11,550 nt of DNA from positions 1 to 11,550 of the forward strand of contig JAFLEG010000062.1 in assembly GCA_017302195.1 (NCBI GenBank), written 5' to 3'. A program made the position numbers and the translations under genes. The notes under the pieces were generated by a model, which saw only the letters and a program-made list of their open reading frames with translations, was not told the DNA's origin and searched no databases. Source of the DNA: Verrucomicrobiota bacterium. GTDB taxonomy: Bacteria; Verrucomicrobiota; Verrucomicrobiia; Limisphaerales; UBA9464. This document shows positions 7,353 through 11,550 of the stretch, in pieces (position 1 is the stretch's first letter; each line of letters opens with the position of its first letter).

Positions 7353-8031
7353 TCCCTGCCTGCAGGCCTCCGGCCTCCGCAAATCGTACGCCATGGGACG
7401 TCGCACCCTGGAGGTGCTCCGGGGCGTGGACCTCACCGTCGGACACGGGGAATTCGTTGCCCTGCGCGGTGCGTCCGGCGCGGGCAAGAGCACGCTGCTG
7501 CACCTGCTCGGCGGACTCGACCGCCCGGATGCCGGCGAGGTGCGATTCGAGGGGGAACTCCTGACCCGTCTCTCCGCGGCCGCCATCACTACCTTCCGCA
7601 ACCGGCATGTGGGATTCGTCTTCCAGGCCTATCACCTGCTGCCGGAACTCGACGCCCTGGAGAACGTCATCCTGCCCGCGCGCATGGACCGGCGTCCCCT
7701 CGAACCCACGGTGAAGCGCGCCCGGGAGCTGCTGCGCCGGGTGGGGCTGTCCGAGCGCACGGATCATCTGCCGGCCGAGCTTTCCGGCGGGGAACAGCAG
7801 CGGGTCTGCATCGCCCGCAGCCTGATCAATGAACCCGGACTGCTCCTTGCCGACGAACCCACGGGCAACCTGGACTCCCGCACCGGCGAGGAGATCCTGG
7901 ACCTGCTGCTCAATCTGCGCGCCGAACACGGCACCACGCTGGTCATCGCCACCCACGATGCCCGCGTCGCCGCCCGGGCCGGCCGGGTGGTCGCCATGGC
8001 CGACGGGCTGGTGACGACAACGGAGTTCTGA
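7345..8031 (+). CDS. lolD: Lipoprotein-releasing system ATP-binding protein LolD
   Basis: This is a 228-residue ABC ATPase of the LolD/MacB subfamily that powers lipoprotein release by the adjacent permease at the inner face of the cytoplasmic membrane. All nucleotide-binding motifs are intact: Walker A GASGAGKST (42-50), Q-loop Gln94 in FVFQAYHLLPEL, the ABC signature LSGGEQQR (146-153), Walker B LLLADEPTGNLD (166-177) with catalytic Glu171, and the switch His204. FQ.Y.LLPEL.ALENV is characteristic of the LolD group. The length is normal. The ATG at 7345 lies within the last codons of the permease gene, so no separate ribosome binding site is needed. MacB-type efflux is an alternative, but the LolC-like partner favours lipoprotein sorting. 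Confidence 0.95.
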   Translation: MSDPCLQASGLRKSYAMGRRTLEVLRGVDLTVGHGEFVALRGASGAGKSTLLHLLGGLDRPDAGEVRFEGELLTRLSAAAITTFRNRHVGFVFQAYHLLPELDALENVILPARMDRRPLEPTVKRARELLRRVGLSERTDHLPAELSGGEQQRVCIARSLINEPGLLLADEPTGNLDSRTGEEILDLLLNLRAEHGTTLVIATHDARVAARAGRVVAMADGLVTTTEF

Positions 8032-8061
8032 GAGCCGCAGGCATCCGACCAGGAGTTGGAG

Positions 8062-8102
8062 GGCCTCACACCATTGGCGCACCGAAGGGCGCAAAGGAAT
8101 CA
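8062..8102 (-). repeat. Dispersed GTGTGAG-ended repeat, copy 1 (minus orientation)
   Basis: Read on the minus strand this stretch starts GATTCCTTTGCGCCCTTCGG and ends GGTGTGAGGCC. It closely matches the plus-strand copy at 10396-10432 (GATTCCTCTGTGCCCTTCGC ... GGTGTGAGGCC). It sits 30 bp after the lolD stop. Together with the plus-strand copy at 8151-8183 it makes an imperfect inverted pair, with CTCACAC at 8065-8071 facing GTGTGAG at 8177-8183. Confidence 0.6.
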
Positions 8103-8116
8103 GACCTCTGGAGGTC
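8103..8116. repeat. Small hairpin between the two inverted repeat copies
   Basis: GACCTCTGGAGGTC can fold as a 5-bp stem (GACCT with AGGTC) and a 4-base loop. It lies between the inverted repeat copies in the 230-bp gap between the convergent lolD and sugar dehydrogenase genes. It has no T-run, so it is not a classic terminator. Confidence 0.3.
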
Positions 8117-8150
8117 GAAGTCCGGCCACCCGCCGGTTGCTTCTCCGCCG

Positions 8151-8183
8151 CTTTCGTTGCGGCCTTTGCGGCCTTTGTGTGAG
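8151..8183 (+). repeat. Dispersed GTGTGAG-ended repeat, copy 2
   Basis: This stretch contains TTGCGGCCTTTGCGGCCTTT followed by GTGTGAG. It belongs to the same family as the copies at 8062-8102, 10014-10046 and 10396-10432. It is the right arm of an imperfect inverted pair in the gap between lolD and the convergent dehydrogenase gene. The pair might help end transcription from both sides; that is inference. The rest of the gap (8184-8261) shows nothing recognisable. Confidence 0.55.
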
Positions 8184-8261
8184 ACAGCGATCTTCCGGAT
8201 GCCGGCCATGGCACTTTCTCCGCGACGCCATCTGCTTGAAGTTTGCGGCAGCGCGGAGTGA

Positions 8262-9683
8262 TCAGGGCGCCGCCCCGATCCGCACGATCCGGGCATCGGC
8301 GTTGTTCTCCCAGCCGGTGCCAAACTCAATCACGTAGAGGGCGCCGTCGGGACCGATCTCCAGATCGGTCGGGCGCGGGAAGGTCATCTCGGGAGCAAAG
8401 CGCTTCATCTCCACCCGCTCGCCGTGTTCATCGAGCTTCACGACGATGATCCAGTTCCGCATCCACTCGTAGAGAAAGAGGCAGTTGTCATGCTCGGCCG
8501 GAAGCTTGCGGGGGGATCCGAGGGCGGCATCGAAGTGATACACAGGACCCGCACATCCGGAGCGGCCGCCGCTGCCGAAGATCGGGTACCGAGCGGAGGG
8601 ACCGATGGGATAGTGCATCCACGAGGGCTGGGCGGGCGGCAGCTCCCGGGGACCGGTGTTGAGCGGGGAGAGGTTCAGCGGCTTGGCGGGGTCCTGGGCC
8701 GGACCCGACTGCCGGGTGGCAAAGTCGTACTGCCGATAGGGCCGGTTGTCCGCGAGCAGGAAGGGCCAGCCGAAGTTGCCCGCGGTCTTCGTGCGGTTGA
8801 ATTCGTCAAAACCTGCCGGCCCCCGCTCCGCTACCGCTGCGGGGGCATCCGGACCCACATCTGCGAAATACAGCGTGCCGCTGCGCGCATCGAGGCTGAA
8901 GCGGAACGGATTCCGGCAGCCCATGACGTAGATCTCGGGCCGGGTGTTGGGCGTGCCGGGCGGAAAGAGATTGCCGGCCGGAATGGTCACCGAACCGTCA
9001 GGCTCGGGATGAATGCGCAGGATCTTGCCACGAAGATCATTGGCATTCCCCGCAGAACGGGCCGCATCGAAGAACTTGCGGCCCTCGCGGTAGTCGGTGG
9101 GCGCGAAGGCATCGCACTCGAAGCCCACCGTGTTGTCCCCGGTCGAAATGTAGAGGTTGCCCCCGGCATCAAACCCCAGACCGGCCCCGTAATGGCAGCA
9201 GACCTCGAGGTCCACCGGGACGCGCAGCAGGACCTTTTCCCCGGTCAGTGCGGGAGGAGTGCCGTCCAGGGTGAGGCGGGAGATGAGGAACTCACGGCCA
9301 CCCTTGGGCGAGTAGTAGAGATACACCCAGTGGTTACGGGCAAAGCCGGGATCCACGGCGACGGCCAGCAGACCAGCCTCCCAGGCACCGCCGGTAGCCG
9401 GCGTGGAACTGTTGGCGCGTGACTCGACGTCACGGCTGGCGATCAGAGCCGAAGTCCGGGTCTCCGGACTCCACAGCTTCACCCGGCCCGCCCGCTCGAC
9501 ATAGAGGATCCGTCCGTCCGCGAGCACCTCCATCTGCATCGGATTCTCACAATCCGTGACCAGCACGGTCTTGTGCAGCGCCGCCGCGGCGCCGGAGATC
9601 AGCGACAGGGACCAGGCCATCGCGGAGGGAAGGAGGACACGCAGAATGCGATCAACGATGCTCATGGAAAGCACCCGAACCAT
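8262..9683 (-). CDS. PQQ-dependent sugar dehydrogenase (glucose/sorbosone dehydrogenase family), exported
   Basis: This is a 473-residue beta-propeller protein of the soluble glucose dehydrogenase/GSDH family, which oxidises sugars in the periplasm using PQQ. Recognisable propeller motifs are EAGLLAVAVDPGFARNHWVYLYY (about residues 102-124), the HYGAGLGFDAGGNLYISTGD segment with the likely catalytic base His164, and YVMGCRNPFRFSLD (252-265). Near the end comes PRPTDLEIGPDGALYVIEFG. The start at 9683 was chosen because GGGAG lies 7 bp upstream and a signal peptide follows (hydrophobic segment ending LISGAAAA); the internal ATG at 9665 is an alternative. The frame is open to 9977, but that part runs through a repeat element and has no family sequence. 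PQQ binding and substrate are inferred from the family; related propellers exist that are not glucose dehydrogenases. No cytochrome domain is fused. Confidence 0.85.
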   Translation of the reverse strand: MVRVLSMSIVDRILRVLLPSAMAWSLSLISGAAAALHKTVLVTDCENPMQMEVLADGRILYVERAGRVKLWSPETRTSALIASRDVESRANSSTPATGGAWEAGLLAVAVDPGFARNHWVYLYYSPKGGREFLISRLTLDGTPPALTGEKVLLRVPVDLEVCCHYGAGLGFDAGGNLYISTGDNTVGFECDAFAPTDYREGRKFFDAARSAGNANDLRGKILRIHPEPDGSVTIPAGNLFPPGTPNTRPEIYVMGCRNPFRFSLDARSGTLYFADVGPDAPAAVAERGPAGFDEFNRTKTAGNFGWPFLLADNRPYRQYDFATRQSGPAQDPAKPLNLSPLNTGPRELPPAQPSWMHYPIGPSARYPIFGSGGRSGCAGPVYHFDAALGSPRKLPAEHDNCLFLYEWMRNWIIVVKLDEHGERVEMKRFAPEMTFPRPTDLEIGPDGALYVIEFGTGWENNADARIVRIGAAP

Positions 9684-9812
9684 GCCGCCACTCCCGCCGC
9701 AGCCGCAAGGGCCGGCAAGCCTCCAGCCGAGCCAACGCGCCACTGCGAATCGCCGTGGTGGCGCCTCCATACGCTCACGGCTCATCAGGAAATTCGCCCC
9801 ACCGGGGGGGAG

Positions 9813-9961
9813 GTAGGAGGCGACGTGAGGCTCACACTCAACCTGCGCGGAGAACATCCCCGGGCCCGGGCGACAGCCGAACTCAGGGAGAGTTTTCAGT
9901 TTCAAGTGTTCAGTCTTCAGAAAGGCAGAGGAAGTTAGGGTCTCGTCACCTCGTCCCCTAC
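9813..9961 (+). repeat. MITE-like repeat element, copy 2 (149 bp)
   Basis: This is the second copy of the element at 4166-4281. It begins GTAGGAGGCGACGTGAGG and ends CTCGTCACCTCGTCCCCTAC, with imperfect inverted termini (9813-9834 against 9938-9961). Blocks shared in the same order with copy 1 are CGACGT, AGG, ACTC, ACC, GCCCGGGCGACAGCCGA (9864-9880) and CTCGTCACCTCGT (9942-9954). It is 33 bp longer, mostly because of extra sequence around a heptamer repeat (9894-9921). It lies 129 bp upstream of the dehydrogenase start. Confidence 0.65.
9894..9921 (+). repeat. Imperfect 7-bp tandem repeat (four units)
   Basis: Four successive heptamers read TTTCAGT, TTCAAGT, GTTCAGT, CTTCAGA (consensus NTTCAGT). 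The AT-rich run stands out in this GC-rich window. It sits inside copy 2 of the MITE-like element, in a part absent from copy 1. Confidence 0.6.
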
Positions 9962-9984
9962 GCCCCCACTTCATCACTCAACGC

Positions 9985-10003
9985 TCATCGTTCCTCCTTC
10001 CCC
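9985..10003 (+). repeat. Short dispersed repeat TCATCGTTCCTCCTT, copy 2
   Basis: TCATCGTTCCTCCTTCCCC matches 6008-6027, with the first 15 bases identical. Here it bridges the MITE-like element and the GTGTGAG-ended repeat, so it may be part of a larger composite repeat. Confidence 0.4.
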
Positions 10004-10013
10004 TCCCCTTCCC

Positions 10014-10046
10014 CGGCCCTTTGTGCCCTTTGCGTCCTCTGTGTGA
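10014..10046 (+). repeat. Dispersed GTGTGAG-ended repeat, copy 3
   Basis: CCCTTTGTGCCCTTTGCGTC followed by CTCTGTGTGAG. This is the same pattern as the copies at 8062-8102 (minus), 8151-8183 and 10396-10432: repeated CCYTTYGYG-like units ending in GTGTGAG. Confidence 0.55.
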
Positions 10047-10053
10047 GCCCCGC

Positions 10054-10087
10054 CCGTCCCTTCGATTTGAGAAAAACGAAGGGGCGG
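10054..10087. terminator. Strong hairpin, 11-bp stem
   Basis: CCGTCCCTTCG (10054-10064) pairs with CGAAGGGGCGG (10077-10087) through 11 pairs including one G-U, around a 12-base A-rich loop. The right arm also pairs with CCGCCCC at 10111-10117, so two hairpins compete for it. It has no U-run after the stem on the plus strand. It may be a terminator or an RNA-processing structure. Confidence 0.4.
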
Positions 10088-10220
10088 CCCGAACACCGAA
10101 GTGCCGCGGACCGCCCCCCATCCTGCCGCCCTATTGACCAGACAACCCAACCACGACAGGACACTGGAAGCTGCGCACGGTCCGCCGAAGTTCAAGGGGT
10201 GAATTTGAGGAGGGAAGAAC
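10070..10220 (-). ncRNA. Possible structured small RNA of unknown type
   Basis: On the minus strand two nested stems can form: GCGGACCG/CGGTCCGC (10178-10185 with 10106-10113, 8 perfect pairs) and, inside it, TCCTGTCG/CGGCAGGA (10154-10161 with 10121-10128, 8 pairs with one G-U). The terminator-like hairpin at 10072-10117 would close the transcript and competes with the outer stem. A locally AT-rich stretch upstream offers a weak promoter (TTGAAA at 10258-10253 on the minus strand and TGGGAT 19 bases later). I compared it by eye with 6S, SRP, RNase P and tmRNA hallmarks and see no convincing match. The ends given are guesses. Confidence 0.25.
10072..10117 (-). terminator. Intrinsic-terminator-like hairpin on the minus strand
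   Basis: On the minus strand GGGGCGG (from 10117 to 10111) pairs with CCGCCCC (10087 to 10081), followed by TTCG and a run of five T (10076-10072). Inside the loop is GGCAC-TTCG-GTGTT, a stable UUCG tetraloop hairpin. This matches the form of a Rho-independent terminator for something transcribed leftwards from about 10220. No protein gene ends there. Confidence 0.45.
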
Positions 10221-10395
10221 TTTGCGAATCCCAACATTTGGCAGGGGCGAATTTTCAATGAGCCGTACGCGCCGCGAGGAACTCCGTGTCACTCACTCCC
10301 TGCACCGACGAATCCCGAATGGTTCACGGCTCGCGTGCCAAATCGCTGGCAGGAACACAGGGGGCATCAGGGAGATCGCCGTGGCCTGGACTCAG

Positions 10396-10432
10396 ATTCC
10401 TCTGTGCCCTTCGCGCCCTTGGTGTGAGGCCT
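10396..10432 (+). repeat. Dispersed GTGTGAG-ended repeat, copy 4
   Basis: GATTCCTCTGTGCCCTTCGC, then GCCCTTGGTGTGAGGCC. It is nearly identical to the reverse complement of 8062-8102, down to the flanking GATTCC and GAGGCC. It lies 78 bp before the thiH start. Confidence 0.6.
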
Positions 10433-10469
10433 CTCCCAACCTGGCGTCGGGAAACGCTGACAGCTCCCG

Positions 10470-10508
10470 CGGCTTGCTGGCGCCGGGGTGCCCGCTACCC
10501 TGCAGCCG
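10470..10508 (+). promoter_or_regulatory. thiH leader hairpin
   Basis: CGGCTTGC (10470-10477) can pair with GCAGCCG (10502-10508) with one bulged base, enclosing a GC-rich inner arm (GGCGCCGGGGTGCC). It ends two bases before the thiH ATG and so could affect translation start. The region lacks the CUGAGA and other conserved parts of a TPP riboswitch. Confidence 0.25.
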
Positions 10509-10510
10509 AC

Positions 10511-11550
10511 ATGACGTTTTCGGCCGCGTTCCAGGCGCTTCCCCTCGCCGACCTCCTGCAGCGTTCGCGCGAGGCGGAAGCCGGGGAGGTGGCCCGGATC
10601 CTCGCGGCCGGCCCCCGGACCCTGTCCGACTTCGCCGCGCTGCTCTCCCCGGCGGCGTCCGGAACGCTGGAAGGCCTTTGCCAGCAGGCGCGGACGCTGA
10701 CCCTGCAACGCTTCGGACGCGTCATCCGGCTGTTCGCCCCGCTCTACCTGAGCAACGAGTGCATCAACAACTGCGCCTACTGCGGCTTCTCCCGGGACAA
10801 TCCCATCCTGCGCGTGACCCTGGGTGTTGACGAGGTGGTCCGCGAGGCGCGGGCGCTGAGCGGACAGGGATTCCGCAACCTCCTGCTCGTCGCCGGCGAG
10901 CATCCGAAGTTCGTCTCCAACGGCTACCTGCGGGACTGCATCGCCGCGCTGCATCCCTTCATACCCTCGCTGTCGCTGGAGGTCGGGCCGATGGAAACGG
11001 CGGACTACCAACCCCTGGTTGCCGCGGGAGCCGAGGGCCTGGTGGTGTACCAGGAAACCTATGACCGGGCCGTGTACGGGCGGATGCACACCGCCGGACC
11101 CAAGCGCGACTTTGACTGGCGGCTCGACTGTCCGGAGCGCGCGGCCGCAGCCGGCTTCCGTCGGCTGGGCATCGGCGCCCTCCATGGGCTCGCCGACTGG
11201 CGTCTGGAGGCCATCGCCACCGCGGCGCACGCGGCGCACCTGCTCCGCCACTGCTGGAAGTCCACCCTCACCCTCTCCATTCCGCGATTGCGTCCCTGCG
11301 CCGGCGAATTCCAACCGCTCACCCTGCTCGGCGACAGGGATCTGGCGCAACTCCTCGCCGCCTTCCGCCTCTTCCTGCCCGATGTCGGCCTGGTGCTGTC
11401 CACGCGCGAACCGGCGGCGCTCCGGGACGGACTCCTGCCCCTCGGCGTGACCCACGCCAGTGCCGGCAGCCATACCGAACCGGGCGGCTACACCGGTGCC
11501 GGACGCGACCAGGTGCATCACACCGTGCGCGGACGCATCGTGGAACGGGC
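10511..11550 (+). CDS. thiH: 2-iminoacetate synthase ThiH (3' end outside window)
   Basis: This is a radical SAM enzyme that cleaves tyrosine to dehydroglycine (2-iminoacetate) and p-cresol, supplying the glycine-derived part of the thiamine thiazole ring. The open frame from the ATG at 10511 runs off the window after 346 codons; E. coli ThiH has 377 residues, so about 30 are missing. The [4Fe-4S]-binding motif CINNCAYCGF gives Cys84, Cys88 and Cys91, almost the same positions as in E. coli. Other family segments are LLLVAGEHPKFV, SLEVGPMETADYQPLVAAGAEGLVVYQETYD, LGIGALHGLADWR and the C-terminal SAGSHTEPGGYTG. These fit ThiH rather than HydG. The start gives a family-like N-terminus but has no Shine-Dalgarno sequence. 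ThiG, ThiS and ThiF are not in view and may lie downstream. Confidence 0.95.
   Translation, partial: MTFSAAFQALPLADLLQRSREAEAGEVARILAAGPRTLSDFAALLSPAASGTLEGLCQQARTLTLQRFGRVIRLFAPLYLSNECINNCAYCGFSRDNPILRVTLGVDEVVREARALSGQGFRNLLLVAGEHPKFVSNGYLRDCIAALHPFIPSLSLEVGPMETADYQPLVAAGAEGLVVYQETYDRAVYGRMHTAGPKRDFDWRLDCPERAAAAGFRRLGIGALHGLADWRLEAIATAAHAAHLLRHCWKSTLTLSIPRLRPCAGEFQPLTLLGDRDLAQLLAAFRLFLPDVGLVLSTREPAALRDGLLPLGVTHASAGSHTEPGGYTGAGRDQVHHTVRGRIVER

Larger units (their letters stand above)
9684..10510. other. 827-bp gene-free, repeat-rich divergent intergenic region
   Basis: No credible protein gene was found between the divergent sugar dehydrogenase gene and thiH. Open frames here cross repeat elements and have no family-like sequence. 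From left to right it holds: about 130 bp with nothing recognised except the GGGAG motif before the dehydrogenase start; a MITE-like element (9813-9961) with a 7-bp tandem repeat inside; a TCATCGTTCCTCC repeat (9985-10003); a GTGTGAG-ended repeat (10014-10046); strong hairpins and a possible minus-strand RNA (about 10070-10220); a stretch at 10261-10395 with nothing recognised; another GTGTGAG-ended repeat (10396-10432); and the thiH leader. Confidence 0.7.

Noticed and set aside
9684..9977. N-terminal extension of the sugar dehydrogenase frame
   Set aside because: The frame is open, but it crosses a repeat element, would bury the signal peptide far from the N-terminus, and a GGGAG motif correctly precedes the ATG at 9683.
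10077..10220. 6S RNA, SRP RNA, RNase P RNA or tmRNA
   Set aside because: The minus strand has nested stems and a CACCCCTTGAAC stretch that recalls 6S, but the central-bubble layout, the SRP GGAAG loop, the RNase P GAGGAAAGUCC and the tmRNA ends are not seen.
9974..10258. A 94-codon minus-strand open frame
   Set aside because: It runs through hairpins and two repeat families; the composition is repeat-derived and no protein family is recognisable.
10433..10510. TPP riboswitch upstream of thiH (GGGGTGCC is present)
   Set aside because: Only this short GC string resembles the conserved 5' part; the CUGAGA core and the distal ACCUGAUCUGG-like segment are absent.
10367..11521. A 384-codon open frame on the minus strand opposite thiH
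   Set aside because: It mirrors the thiH reading frame, which has the radical SAM motif and full family similarity; the antisense product looks like a GC-rich shadow.

Overview
This is a GC-rich, gene-dense bacterial window with short intergenic gaps. Most starts have no obvious Shine-Dalgarno sequence. The gene set suggests a Verrucomicrobia-like member of the PVC group, possibly a Limisphaerales/Pedosphaera-type genome. The pointers are an exported protein with putative-Ig and InlB-like modules and a C-terminus ending in the SRYFRL-type tail common in that phylum, an exported amidase, a PQQ-type sugar dehydrogenase, and many dispersed intergenic repeats. This assignment is inference from style, not a database match.

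Left part (1-4169): the 3' two thirds of a flavocytochrome c sulfide dehydrogenase flavoprotein (fccB-like) is followed on the same strand by a 603-residue exported multi-domain protein of unknown function. That gene converges, 7 bp between stops, with a minus-strand gene for a cysteine-rich, DnaJ-zinc-finger-like lipoprotein. The lipoprotein gene is divergent from yjbQ, the secondary thiamine-phosphate synthase family.

Central part (4170-8031): an exported amidase-signature enzyme (catalytic K189/S261/S285) is followed by a tight lolC/lolF-lolD operon for lipoprotein release, with an 8-bp overlap between the two genes.

Right part (8032-11550): a 230-bp repeat-filled gap separates lolD from a convergent PQQ-dependent glucose/sorbosone-dehydrogenase-like gene on the minus strand. 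An 827-bp gene-free stretch follows, packed with repeats and hairpins. The window ends inside thiH (2-iminoacetate synthase), which runs off the edge.

The genes do not form one system. The recognisable themes are periplasmic and cell-envelope functions (FccB, exported amidase, sugar dehydrogenase, a lipoprotein and the Lol exporter that would sort lipoproteins) and two thiamine-related genes that lie far apart. I see no defence system, CRISPR array, integrase or transposase. The most unusual material is intergenic. It comprises a MITE-like element in two copies with inverted GTAGG...CCTAC ends (one copy supplies the yjbQ stop codon), a four-copy dispersed repeat ending in GTGTGAG, and a possible structured minus-strand RNA with an intrinsic-terminator-like end near 10070-10220.
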